Shown here one piece after another: positions 14,005 through 21,341 of a DNA stretch of 21,543 nt. The translations under genes were made by a program, and so were the position numbers. Each line of letters starts with the position of its first letter. Position 1 is the first letter of the stretch. The notes beneath the pieces were generated by a model. That model searched no databases, was not told where the DNA came from, and saw only the letters and a program-made list of their open reading frames with translations. The stretch is from contig WQUF01000322.1 of assembly GCA_009785875.1 (NCBI GenBank), forward strand, positions 1 to 21,543. The letters are read 5' to 3'. This stretch comes from Oscillospiraceae bacterium (lineage in GTDB: Bacteria; Bacillota; Clostridia; Clostridiales; Clostridiaceae).

Positions 14005-15135
14005 CTAACCCATCAATTGCCTAATCCTCTTTTGCAACAACCTTTCAATCGCTTTTAATCTCTCCTCATTAAAGTTCAATTTTGGATGTAGCTTAAATTT
14101 AAACCCAATTAATTTCTTTAGCTGCACCTTTTGTATTCTGCCCATTGTATTTTTTGCGATTTCCTCAAATGTAATTCCATAATATGCAGGAGCTCTTGTC
14201 TTTGCATATTCAGCTAAATTTTCAAAATCAGATTTCATTCCATAGTTAAATAAGGATAATCCATTGTCAAATATAGGTGCAGGAGCGATGATCTTTCCAC
14301 TCTTGTTATCACGCAATAGTCCAAAATTCCCAAAATGCCTATCTTCATTGTAAATAACTGCATCAAATACTAGCATACTTTTAAGCTCTTCAGAATATCC
14401 CTTACCAAGATCAGCATAGTAATCTAAACAAGATTTTAACCCACCAGCTTTTACTATACGTCCAATAGGGTAAAACGCTGTATCGATATCTGTAAACAAT
14501 TTGCACTTGCTCGCTAAAATGCCTTTCCAATTTTCTAAATCATAATGCACAACATTTAATCCCATAGCTTCAGCTATCTGACAGGCATAATATTCGTTAT
14601 ATGGTTCATTTCCTGTATTTGCTGCTCCTGATGTTCCTCCTTTATATAAGTAAATACCATCGTTTTCGATGAATCGCCACGCTTTAGGTAACATTCCAGA
14701 AGTAGTAAGCTCTGGTGAAGTAGAAAATGCAAAATTACTTTGTCCTACTCCTGTATAAGCCACTAATGAAAGAATTTCTGAAAATCTGTTTTCATATAGA
14801 TTGTATTCAGCAAATTTTCCTTCAAAACCTTGAGGAACCACCCAATAGCTATCGTTTAATGAAAGTCCCTTGCAGACATCGATAATCCCTTTTGTATCGT
14901 TTATTGAAAGCTTTAAGATTTTTAAGATTTCATCGACAAATGTGCGGTTTTTAGGTATTATGCGCTTTTCTAACCATCTGATTATACCTTCATTGCTTAT
15001 CTCTAAATCAAGTGGAAATAGCTCTCTCTTTTCATCATTGATCTTTAAGATATTTGCAACTAAGCCTATTAGCTCCTCCTTTCTCAATGTAAAGTTGATT
15101 AAATTTGTATCGTAAAGCCTTATCTCATAATGCAT
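14005..15135 (-). CDS. HipA-like protein kinase, stand-alone
   Basis: A 376-residue protein with the HipA-type kinase core in its C-terminal two thirds. ELTTSGMLPKAWR (142-154) matches the region that precedes the ATP site, YLYKGGTSG (162-170) carries a candidate ATP-binding lysine (Lys165), NEDRHFGN (263-270) gives catalytic Asp265 and metal-binding Asn270, and IFDNG (288-292) gives Asp290 in place of the DFD/DxG motif. All key residues are kept, so it is probably active. The first 100 residues differ from the HipA N-terminal subdomain I recall from toxins. No HipB-like helix-turn-helix gene is adjacent. ATG follows GGGGTGAAAG. It lies 102 bases upstream of the phosphorylase gene in the same direction and diverges from a ParB-like gene. 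Substrate unknown. Confidence 0.82.
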   Translation of the reverse strand: MHYEIRLYDTNLINFTLRKEELIGLVANILKINDEKRELFPLDLEISNEGIIRWLEKRIIPKNRTFVDEILKILKLSINDTKGIIDVCKGLSLNDSYWVVPQGFEGKFAEYNLYENRFSEILSLVAYTGVGQSNFAFSTSPELTTSGMLPKAWRFIENDGIYLYKGGTSGAANTGNEPYNEYYACQIAEAMGLNVVHYDLENWKGILASKCKLFTDIDTAFYPIGRIVKAGGLKSCLDYYADLGKGYSEELKSMLVFDAVIYNEDRHFGNFGLLRDNKSGKIIAPAPIFDNGLSLFNYGMKSDFENLAEYAKTRAPAYYGITFEEIAKNTMGRIQKVQLKKLIGFKFKLHPKLNFNEERLKAIERLLQKRIRQLMG

Positions 15136-15157
15136 AATCTTTCACCCCATTATTATT

Positions 15158-15163
15158 ATTGTA
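15158..15163 (-). promoter_or_regulatory. Putative extended -10 of the HipA-like gene
   Basis: The minus strand reads TGATACAAT, an extended -10 (TACAAT at 15158-15163), 22 bases before the ATG. The -35 at 17 bp (TACTCA) is weak, as is common with extended -10 promoters. Confidence 0.4.
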
Positions 15164-15213
15164 TCAAATATAAGTATGAATGAGTAGCCTATTTTACTTT
15201 ATTCTGGAAGCTA

Positions 15214-15258
15214 TAAAATGTTACTCAAAAAAATTATTTTTAAAAGATGTAACTTTTA
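15214..15258. repeat. Inverted repeat in the divergent kinase/ParB-like promoter region
   Basis: TAAAATGTTAC (15214-15224) is matched by GTAACTTTTA (15249-15258), arms complementary except for one extra base. A smaller palindrome TAAAAG/CTTTTA lies within the right arm (15241-15258). Placed between two divergent genes, one encoding a DNA-binding protein, it is a candidate operator. It does not resemble the parS consensus. Confidence 0.35.
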
Positions 15259-15296
15259 ACTTCTAAATTAATAAGATAATATATAAGAAATTTGAA

Positions 15297-15303
15297 GAGA
15301 GGT
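15297..15303 (+). promoter_or_regulatory. Ribosome binding site fixing the ParB-like start
   Basis: GAGAGGT lies six bases before ATG 15310. A TTG at 15292 in the same frame would place this site inside the coding region and has no site of its own, so ATG 15310 is preferred. Confidence 0.7.
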
Positions 15304-15309
15304 AGACCC

Positions 15310-16479
15310 ATGTATAAAAATAAATTTGACCCATACGAAAAAGGTTACTATGGAGAAGACTTGCGCCCTAAACTTAAATTGAAAAATGTCACATGTGAAA
15401 GCATTGATGTTTCTCTTTCTCATTCAAATATGACACCTGAAATTGCCCAGAAAATCGCTGAAAAGCAGGAGAAGATGGAAATTTTAAAAACCACCACAGT
15501 AAATGAAAAGCCTAACTTTTATGATAACCTTCAAATGATTCCTACAGCTATAATAGAAGATATGCCCGAAGGTTGGAATTTATTTGATACTCCATCAGAT
15601 GCTGAACTTATGGACTTAATGCGCTCAATTGAATCTGTAGGCTTAATCAATCCAATCCATGTGATGCTTATGTCCTCTGGTGCCTATTGTGTCATCATCG
15701 GGCGATTCAGACACCTTGCTTATCTGAATCTTTTAAATATCACAAAAAATAAAATCTACGAAAAAATTCCTGCATACGTGATAAATGAAGATGACGCAGA
15801 TGAATTATACATCAGAAATATGATATTTGAGTCCAACTTTAAATTTCGAAGCATTTCAAAGTTCAATTTAATACAGACGATGATACAGAACTATAATTTA
15901 ATGCGTCGCACCAAAAAACACAGAAGACAATTAAATGTCGCTATGGAGCTTGCTAAGCAATTTGAAGTAAGTGAAAGCACTGTCTTTGATTACTTAAAAG
16001 TTAGAAAACTCTGCGACACAGGACTTTATCATCTATATAATGGAAATATCACTTTAAAAGCTGCTGTATATCTCACTCGTGTTCCTAAAGAGATTCAAGA
16101 GGAAATCATAAGAGAATTTGGAGTGAAATCCGTAAATGCTATTTTCAGGTTAAAGTTATTGATTGCAAACGAAAAAATAAGTTTAGAAAAATTAAAGAAG
16201 CAAATAGAAGTAGTGAATACCCTTGTTCCTGAGAAGACCAGGATAACTATTGAAGTTCGAAGGGAATTGCTGAGTGCTTTAATTGAATTGCTGTTACAGT
16301 TTAAGAGATTCGAAGCAGCAAGTCAAGCAGGAAAGATGAGTGGCAAATTTAAAAATGTGTTTAATTTCAAGTGCAACATGGAAGATATGAAATTTTATCT
16401 TGAAAAAAGCTTAATAAATAAAGTCTCATTAAACAAACTATTAGCTAAATCTATCACAGAAATGGCTAATATAAAATAA
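15310..16479 (+). CDS. ParB-like DNA-binding protein
   Basis: A 389-residue protein with ParB organisation. Residues about 80-170 form a ParB N-domain: IPTAIIEDMP, then SIESVGLINPIHV, then GRFRHLAYL in the place of the ParB GERR-RA nucleotide-binding box, then a diverged box 2 (SNFKFRSISKFN instead of ENIQR). A helix-turn-helix follows (MELAKQFEVSESTVFDYLK), then a long helical C-terminus rich in Leu, Lys and Glu. The altered boxes mean CTP binding cannot be assumed. There is no ParA partner here, and chromosomal parAB loci usually sit near the origin, so this is likely an accessory regulator or segregation-type protein. It diverges from the HipA-like kinase gene with 174 bases between them. 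Confidence 0.8.
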   Translation: MYKNKFDPYEKGYYGEDLRPKLKLKNVTCESIDVSLSHSNMTPEIAQKIAEKQEKMEILKTTTVNEKPNFYDNLQMIPTAIIEDMPEGWNLFDTPSDAELMDLMRSIESVGLINPIHVMLMSSGAYCVIIGRFRHLAYLNLLNITKNKIYEKIPAYVINEDDADELYIRNMIFESNFKFRSISKFNLIQTMIQNYNLMRRTKKHRRQLNVAMELAKQFEVSESTVFDYLKVRKLCDTGLYHLYNGNITLKAAVYLTRVPKEIQEEIIREFGVKSVNAIFRLKLLIANEKISLEKLKKQIEVVNTLVPEKTRITIEVRRELLSALIELLLQFKRFEAASQAGKMSGKFKNVFNFKCNMEDMKFYLEKSLINKVSLNKLLAKSITEMANIK

Positions 16480-16486
16480 AAGACTA

Positions 16487-16528
16487 CTATTCATTATTAC
16501 CATTATTCACCATTCATTATTCATTGTT
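16487..16528. repeat. Short degenerate ATTCA/CATTATT repeat tract
   Basis: Just after the ParB-like stop the sequence cycles through TTCATTATTAC, CATTATTCAC and CATTCATTATTCATTG. It is low-complexity, without constant-length units or unique spacers. Tracts of this kind turn up between genes in low-GC Firmicutes. Confidence 0.6.
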
Positions 16529-16840
16529 ATTTGTTCTACAAAAGATGATTAGACAACTAAAGGTCCTAATGGTTGTTTTGATTGAAAACCTCTAAAAAAG
16601 CCTGTGGACTGTTTGCTATGTTCATAAATAAATATCTAAGTACATAAGTTCGTCTTGTAAAAATATAATGTAGTTTTTTGTAAAATATTATCAGAAAATT
16701 CTTTCTTAAAAATTGTAACACTTTTAGCTGTACTTTTTTCAAGGTGGAGCTATAACAGTGAACAATTTAAAATTTATATATAATAAACCTCAATTATGAA
16801 CCTCATTTTAGCAATTTATCGAACTTTTTTCAAATAAGCG
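16529..16840. other. Gene-free stretch with a protein-like but unsupported minus-strand frame
   Basis: I see no supported gene here. The minus strand is open from 16766 down to a TAG at 16566-16568; a TTG at 16740-16742 would give 58 residues containing TRRTYVLRYLFMNIANSPQ, which looks more protein-like than random AT-rich sequence. There is no ribosome binding site and no domain I recognise. On the plus strand AAGGTGGAG (16741-16749) precedes a GTG (16758) that opens only 13 codons. The stretch could be a decayed gene or a dispersed repeat read in a chance frame. Confidence 0.35.
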
Positions 16841-16882
16841 AAAAAAACAGGTGTAACGGCACCTGTTTTTTTTATGAAATAA
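16841..16882. terminator. Terminator-like hairpin, copy 2 of the repeated element
   Basis: Seven A, CAGGTG, loop TAACGG, CACCTG and eight T, then ATGAAATAA. Everything but the loop and one T equals copy 1 at 10108-10148. It works in either direction by sequence, yet the nearest upstream gene ends 360 bases earlier, so it is not obviously terminating anything; it may end a long ParB-like transcript. Confidence 0.8.
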
Positions 16883-17034
16883 CATGGATCTGATTTTGTT
16901 TACTTTCAATATAAATAAAATATATTTATATCTGTTTGATGGTTTAATAATATCATATTCTTTTTAGTATTTCAATTATATTTTTATCATTCTTAATTGA
17001 ATTTATTCAATTTAAAATTTAACTTTTATATCCC

Positions 17035-17064
17035 TTGCAAACAATGTTGTATTTATGATAAAAT
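17035..17064 (+). promoter_or_regulatory. Putative promoter of rpmB
   Basis: TTGCAA (17035-17040), an 18-bp spacer and TAAAAT (17059-17064), followed by a short leader and the AAGGAGG ribosome binding site (17084-17090) of rpmB. The bases between the repeated terminator and this promoter (16883-17034) hold nothing else I can identify. Confidence 0.5.
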
Positions 17065-17100
17065 TAGAAAGGTTATTTGTTTTAAGGAGGTTTAAGCAAT

Positions 17101-17292
17101 ATGCCTAGAGTATGTAGTTATTGTGGAAAAGGCACAATTTTCGGTATAAATTACAGCCATTCTCATAGGAAATCAAATAGATCATGGGCACCTAATTTAA
17201 AGAAAATTAAAATTGTAGAAAATGGAACGCATAAAACTGTGAATGTATGTACAAGATGTATGCGCTCTGGTTTTGTTAAAAGGAACGATTAA
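17101..17292 (+). CDS. rpmB: 50S ribosomal protein L28, zinc-binding form
   Basis: A large-subunit ribosomal protein of 63 residues, the normal bacterial length. The four cysteines Cys5, Cys8, Cys50 and Cys53 form the zinc ribbon of the C+ version, so the protein is probably zinc-dependent. HSHRKSNRSWAPNLKKI (20-36) is the conserved RNA-binding core. It is a single-gene unit with its own promoter and a strong hairpin after the stop, convergent with scpB. The identification is secure. Confidence 0.98.
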   Translation: MPRVCSYCGKGTIFGINYSHSHRKSNRSWAPNLKKIKIVENGTHKTVNVCTRCMRSGFVKRND

Positions 17293-17324
17293 ATCGTGGT
17301 GAATAATTCTTGCACCACGATTTT
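17291..17324. terminator. Bidirectional terminator between rpmB and scpB
   Basis: AAATCGTGGTG (17291-17301) pairs with CACCACGATTT (17313-17323), and T-rich bases follow on the plus strand. It overlaps the last base of the rpmB stop and the scpB stop, separating the two convergent genes with almost no spare sequence. Confidence 0.85.
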
Positions 17325-17856
17325 ATTCGTCATTATAGTTTATGTTGATTAAATCTAAATTAGGCATGTTCTCTAAAGAATTCAAATTAAAAATCTTAAA
17401 AAACTCGTCAGTTATTGTAAACAAGATCGGTCTTCCTGGGGAATCCTTCCTTCCAGCTTCTTTTATTATGTTCTTTTCAAGCAATGTTTCAACTGCCCTT
17501 TCGCTTCTGACCCCTCTGATATCATCTATCTCAAGCCTGGTCACTGGTCCTTTATACACGATTATCGCCAATGTCTCAAGAGCAGCTTGAGAGAGAGACC
17601 TTTTCGAATCGATCTTAAGAAGCCTCTGAACATATTTTGAATTCTCCGATTTTGTGGATAAACAATAAGCACCATTCAGGTTTAAAAGCATTATGCCTCT
17701 GCTGCTTTCTTTATAATTTTTATCCATCATATTTAAAATTTCAAGAACTTCCTTTTCATTCATTTCCACTATGCTTGCAATATCTTTAATCTTCATAGGT
17801 TCACCTGCTGCAAAGAGTACTGATTCTATTATAGAAAATATTCTATCCCCATCCAT
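17323..17856 (-). CDS. scpB: Segregation and condensation protein B
   Basis: ScpB is the winged-helix dimer that binds the kleisin ScpA and completes the SMC condensin complex for chromosome compaction and origin segregation. The 177 residues show the two wing-helix units: an N-terminal one (IIESVLFAAGEPMKIKDIA) and a central one with LSQAALETLAIIVYKGPVTR and the diagnostic IRGVRSERAVETLLEKN, then GRPILFTITDEFF. The ATG at 17854-17856 lies three bases after the scpA stop and is preceded by AGAGGA. It overlaps the rpmB terminator at its 3' end. Confidence 0.97.
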   Translation of the reverse strand: MDGDRIFSIIESVLFAAGEPMKIKDIASIVEMNEKEVLEILNMMDKNYKESSRGIMLLNLNGAYCLSTKSENSKYVQRLLKIDSKRSLSQAALETLAIIVYKGPVTRLEIDDIRGVRSERAVETLLEKNIIKEAGRKDSPGRPILFTITDEFFKIFNLNSLENMPNLDLININYNDE

Positions 17857-17859
17857 CCC

Positions 17860-18597
17860 TTAAATCCTCTCAATTATAAAATCAGAAAAAACATCATTTT
17901 GATATACAACAGCTTGTTTTAACCTTAAGATCTCGAGTAGTGCAAGAAATGTGACTATTATTTCCATCTTTTCACTGCAATCTCTTATTAAATCGCTGAA
18001 TTTTACGGTCTTATTTTTACCGAATGAACATAATATAAGTTTGATCTTATTTTCAATCTTATATTTATCTAAATCATTATCCTTTTTTAACAGATTATTT
18101 TTAGGGTTTTGCTTTAAATTATAGTTTTCCATTAAGCTAATATACAATTTATTTAGCTTATTTAAATCGTAATTTTCAAACAATTTCTTCAAATCGATTT
18201 TTTCATCGGGTTTCTCAATTAAGCTAGGTTTTTTTAAATACACTTCTCCAGTGTTTTCATATCGTCTGCGCAAGAAATCCGCTATTATTTTAAATTTCTT
18301 ATAGAAAGCGAGCTTTTCCATAATCTCTTTTTTAGCATCTATCTCTTCATCTTCCTCTTTCTTATGGATTTTAGGCAATAACATATTAGATTTTATCTCA
18401 AGAAGAGTAGAAGCCATAAATATAAATTCTGAAGTGACCTCTAAATCAAAGCTTTCCATCTTTTTTAAATAATCCATATATTCCCTTGTGATTTCAAAAA
18501 TCTGTATGCTGTAGATGTCCATTTTATTTTTATGTATAAGATGAAGCAACAAGTCAAAAGGTCCCTCAAAATTATCTATTTTTATAGTAAGAGCCAT
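17860..18597 (-). CDS. scpA: Segregation and condensation protein A (kleisin)
   Basis: ScpA bridges the SMC heads and binds ScpB. The start MALTIKIDNFEGPFDLLLHL (first 20 residues) is the diagnostic kleisin N-terminus, followed by IHKNKMDIY. The middle is charged and variable (about 95-180), and the C-terminus is the winged helix that contacts the other SMC head. I chose ATG 18595-18597 because GAGGATGA (18603-18610) lies at correct spacing before it and homologues start there; ATGs at 18606 and 18612 fall in or before that site. Length is about 245 residues. It lies upstream of scpB in a two-gene operon and downstream of dacF, a common clostridial order. Confidence 0.96.
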   Translation of the reverse strand: MALTIKIDNFEGPFDLLLHLIHKNKMDIYSIQIFEITREYMDYLKKMESFDLEVTSEFIFMASTLLEIKSNMLLPKIHKKEEDEEIDAKKEIMEKLAFYKKFKIIADFLRRRYENTGEVYLKKPSLIEKPDEKIDLKKLFENYDLNKLNKLYISLMENYNLKQNPKNNLLKKDNDLDKYKIENKIKLILCSFGKNKTVKFSDLIRDCSEKMEIIVTFLALLEILRLKQAVVYQNDVFSDFIIERI

Positions 18598-18654
18598 ACA
18601 AATCATCCTCATAACTTTACTTCAATTTATCCAGTATATCATATTTTATAAAAT

Positions 18655-18688
18655 AAAAACTATACCTTTTCAGACAGGTATAGTTTTT
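18655..18688 (-). terminator. Terminator of the dacF gene
   Basis: AAAAACTATACCT (18655-18667) and AGGTATAGTTTTT (18676-18688) form a 13-bp stem with an eight-base loop; on the minus strand it ends in five T after the stem core. It separates dacF from scpA. Confidence 0.88.
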
Positions 18689-18693
18689 CTATT

Positions 18694-19863
18694 TTATATT
18701 CCCAAATCCATGAGCTTTCGGAGATTATCCTTGATGTTTTCTACAATGCCACCGACTTTAAACTCTCTGTCAGTGTAAATATCGACTTCTCCAACCAGAT
18801 CATTTCCCATGTAAAATTCGCATTTGCCGATAACTTCATTAGCTAAATATCTTCTATTCTTAAGTTCATATTTGCATACTTTTTTAATCTCAGATTTATC
18901 TGATCTAAGAACGATACAGGATAAATCATTTTGAGCTTTTAATATGAAGAACTTATCTCCTTTTTTATTCAGAGGAACTTGTTCAATATCTTCATCTTTC
19001 TTTGCTAATTGTTTGCTCACAAATTGTGAAAATCCGTAATTCATCAGCATAGCAGCTTCCCTGTTTCTAATCTGCCAAGTTGGAGCGCCTACTATAATTG
19101 CAAGCATTCGAACTCCATCTCTTTTGGCTGTCGCTGATATGCAATATTTTGCTTCATCAGTAAATCCAGTCTTTAGCCCATCGCATCCAGGAAAGAATCT
19201 TACAAGTTTATTATGGTTTACCATCTCAATTGGAGTTTTCCTTCCTTCGCTAAGGGTCTCCATATATATTCCTGTATATTTTAAAATTAGCGGGTGCTTT
19301 AAAAGCTCTATAGACATTATAGATATATCTTTAGCTGTAGATAAATGACCATTTGCAGGAAGACCATTAGAATTTAAAAATGTGGTATTGATCATTCCTA
19401 ATTGTTTTGCTCTTTCATTCATCATTTTCACAAAATTTTGTTCAGAGCCGCCTATGTATTCTGCCATAGCAACAGCTGCATCGTTTCCTGAACAAATAGC
19501 TATACCTTTTAATATCTCTTCAACAGTTCTAACCTCACCTGTGTCCAGAAGCATGGTTGAACCGCCCATAGCTTTTGCATTTTCGCTTACTGTAATGGTG
19601 TCCTTTAGCGAAATCTCACCTGAATCTATCTTCTCCATCGCAAGGAGCATAGTCATAACCTTTGTGACAGAAGCAGGTGCAAATTTTTCATTTGAATTTT
19701 TTTCATATAATATCTTACCTGATGTAGGCTCTATTAAAATCGCAGATTTGCAATCTACTGTTATACCTCCTGCCTCATCTGTATTTTTTTCAGTCCCATA
19801 AATGTTTACCTGTAAACTGCTTAATAAACTAAGAGTCAATAAAAGACCAATAAACTTTTTCAT
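18694..19863 (-). CDS. dacF: D-alanyl-D-alanine carboxypeptidase (DacF/PBP5 type)
   Basis: A serine-type penicillin-binding protein that trims the terminal D-Ala from peptidoglycan stems outside the membrane. A signal peptide covers about the first 22 residues. The three active-site motifs are SVTK (65-68, nucleophile Ser65), SGN (125-127) and KTG (231-233). A PBP5-type beta-rich C-terminal domain (about 290-375) follows, ending in KVGGIVENIKDNLRKLMDLGI-like sequence (shown in part: NIKDNLRKLMDL), which may be an amphipathic membrane-surface helix. Length (389) is usual. ATG 19861-19863 follows AAAGGAGGT. The DacF label rests on similarity and synteny with scpAB; a vegetative DacA role is equally possible. 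Confidence 0.93.
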   Translation of the reverse strand: MKKFIGLLLTLSLLSSLQVNIYGTEKNTDEAGGITVDCKSAILIEPTSGKILYEKNSNEKFAPASVTKVMTMLLAMEKIDSGEISLKDTITVSENAKAMGGSTMLLDTGEVRTVEEILKGIAICSGNDAAVAMAEYIGGSEQNFVKMMNERAKQLGMINTTFLNSNGLPANGHLSTAKDISIMSIELLKHPLILKYTGIYMETLSEGRKTPIEMVNHNKLVRFFPGCDGLKTGFTDEAKYCISATAKRDGVRMLAIIVGAPTWQIRNREAAMLMNYGFSQFVSKQLAKKDEDIEQVPLNKKGDKFFILKAQNDLSCIVLRSDKSEIKKVCKYELKNRRYLANEVIGKCEFYMGNDLVGEVDIYTDREFKVGGIVENIKDNLRKLMDLGI

Positions 19864-20022
19864 GTTTACCTCCTTTCTCTAAGTTTATTTTGTCCATTTA
19901 TTTTTCTATTATCACAAAAAAGTCGTCTATATATTGAAACTTTTGTTGTAAGATTATGGGTATAATTATTAATGTTTAAACAAATTTAAGAACATCTTCG
20001 CAGACTGAATCTCTTGTTTCGC

Positions 20023-21087
20023 TTAGCAGTACTTGGTGTCCTCCTTTACGGCAATAATCATATCTCTATTTATAGCTTGATCCACCCTGTGGCTAAAAGC
20101 ATGTGGATCATCATTCATTAATAATTTTAAACCATTTTCTTTTAAAATATTCTCCATTAAACTTCTCTTTAAAACAAAAGTATTCCAGGATAAAACCATG
20201 ACTCCACCTTTTTTCAACACTTTTATCCAAGCAGGAAGGCTGTTTAATAAAAATTCATCAGGATTCCTTGTAAACCCTTGATCATTCCCCACTTTACTGC
20301 CATGTTGTACTCCATATGGCAGATCCCCTACTATTAAATGGAATGTCTCCTTTTTAAAAAAGCTATCTGCATATTTTGAATCTCCGTCTATTAATTCCAG
20401 ATCCAAAATATTTTTTAATTTTTTATCTTCTTTGTTTTTTGCAATTTGGAAATTTATCCTCTTGGAATGAATCTTTTTTCTAGGATCGCTAAACTTTTCC
20501 ATAAAGGTCTCGTGTTTATACTTTCCCATCTCCAGATATTTTTTTAAATAAGAATAAGCTTCGTTTACAAGCTTTTCATTTATATCTATCCCCGAGCAAG
20601 ACACTCCAAGGATTAAAGCTTCAAACAAAGTCGTCCCTTTTCCACAGACTGGATCTAACAAAAAAAGATCTTCTTTTAAAGAGCTGTTCCTTTTATATAT
20701 CATAATAGCCACATTGAGCATAAACCTTGTAAATAGCTCATTAGTCTTCCCAGTGTATTTTAAGATCATGCTTAAATTTTCATTAAAATAATACGAGCTA
20801 TGTTTATAAATTGGTTTAAAGTAAATATCATCACCTTGCTTTAACTCTAAAAAAATAGCGTATGTAAAAGAAAGCCTCGATAAAAGCACTAAATCTTCAG
20901 AATTAAGTTCATCTTCTGAAGTAAAAGTTAAATAATCTATTCCATATATTCTTTCTATATTATATTCTATGATTTTTTCAGAAAAAGTTTCCATAGCAAT
21001 TTTAAATTCTAATAAAGCTAATTTCTTTGATGCATCAAAATAGACCCTATTGTGCCCAGGGTTTAAAATAATCGCATATTTTATCAT
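20023..21087 (-). CDS. TRM11/UPF0020-like SAM-dependent methyltransferase
   Basis: A 354-residue class I methyltransferase. The SAM motif is FLLDPVCGKGTT (142-153), the acidic ribose-binding residue follows in GIDIN (166-170), and the catalytic motif IV is GDLPYG (254-259), an N/D-P-P-Y variant used by enzymes that methylate exocyclic amines. The N-terminal 110 residues would be the substrate-binding part, THUMP-like in position but not clearly recognisable. FSHRVDQAINRDMI near the end is a further family block. Relatives modify tRNA guanosines (Trm11/TrmG10-like), so an RNA target is likeliest, though DNA cannot be excluded. No restriction gene is nearby. It lies directly downstream of the 6S-like RNA. 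Confidence 0.82.
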   Translation of the reverse strand: MIKYAIILNPGHNRVYFDASKKLALLEFKIAMETFSEKIIEYNIERIYGIDYLTFTSEDELNSEDLVLLSRLSFTYAIFLELKQGDDIYFKPIYKHSSYYFNENLSMILKYTGKTNELFTRFMLNVAIMIYKRNSSLKEDLFLLDPVCGKGTTLFEALILGVSCSGIDINEKLVNEAYSYLKKYLEMGKYKHETFMEKFSDPRKKIHSKRINFQIAKNKEDKKLKNILDLELIDGDSKYADSFFKKETFHLIVGDLPYGVQHGSKVGNDQGFTRNPDEFLLNSLPAWIKVLKKGGVMVLSWNTFVLKRSLMENILKENGLKLLMNDDPHAFSHRVDQAINRDMIIAVKEDTKYC

Positions 21088-21110
21088 CGTCTTCTCCTTT
21101 TAAGCAAAAT

Positions 21111-21168
21111 AAAAAAACCCACCATGCCGTTTATGTAAAGCCATTAAGACCCGCTAAAAGCAGGTGGG
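21111..21168 (-). terminator. 3' terminator structure of the 6S-like RNA
   Basis: On the minus strand CCCACC (21163-21168) can pair with GGTGGG (21118-21123), followed by seven T (21111-21117). The enclosed bases contain a second small hairpin. Confidence 0.7.
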
Positions 21169-21294
21169 CACCTCCTCGTTGTTTCAGGTCCATCAAAGCA
21201 AGAGATGTTTCAATCTACAACAAGAGTCCGGTTCCCATACATCGATTTGTTGGATCAATATAAACAATACATATCGCACACAGTCGATTTAATT
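21112..21294 (-). ncRNA. ssrS: Probable 6S RNA (SsrS)
   Basis: A structured RNA of about 183 bases on the minus strand. It has its own extended -10 promoter, a long central hairpin (GGGAACC at 21230-21236 with GGTGCCC at 21166-21172, and CTTGTTG further in with CAACGAG), a small hairpin ACCTGC-TTTTA-GCGGGT (21149-21165) and a U-run after GGTGGG (21118-21123). Size, largely rod-like folding and position next to aspS agree with Firmicute 6S RNA, which sequesters housekeeping RNA polymerase by mimicking an open promoter. No signature of tmRNA, RNase P, SRP RNA, T-box or a vitamin riboswitch was seen. Both ends are estimated from the promoter and the U-tract. Confidence 0.7.
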
Positions 21295-21300
21295 AATGTT

Positions 21301-21329
21301 ATTATATCACAATATGCTTTCTTTTTCTA
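21301..21329 (-). promoter_or_regulatory. Promoter of the 6S-like RNA
   Basis: On the minus strand TAGAAA (21324-21329), 17 bp, then TGATATAAT, an extended -10 with a perfect TATAAT (21301-21306). Transcription would begin near 21294. The same 12 bases TGATATAATAAC also form the -10 region before the GH73 gene. Confidence 0.65.
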
Positions 21330-21341
21330 TATTTTATTTTG

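Noticed and set aside
15136..15309. parS-type centromere site for the ParB-like protein
   Set aside because: No match to the TGTTNCACGTGAAACA-type palindrome is present; only a GTTAC/GTAAC inverted repeat was found.
16487..16528. CRISPR-like repeat array
   Set aside because: The ATTCA units are short, variable in length and lack unique spacers; no cas gene is in the window.
16758..16799. Small GTG-started gene with an AAGGTGGAG ribosome binding site
   Set aside because: It encodes only 13 residues, and nothing downstream suggests a leader peptide; kept only as part of the gene-free stretch.
10108..16882. Integrative element with att sites
   Set aside because: No integrase, excisionase, relaxase or tRNA gene is present, so the flanking terminators are reported as repeats and not as attachment sites.
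21088..21341. T-box or vitamin riboswitch before the methyltransferase gene
   Set aside because: The T-box core, TPP, cobalamin, SAM, glycine and purine signatures were not found, and the element ends in its own terminator before the gene; a free 6S-like RNA fits better.
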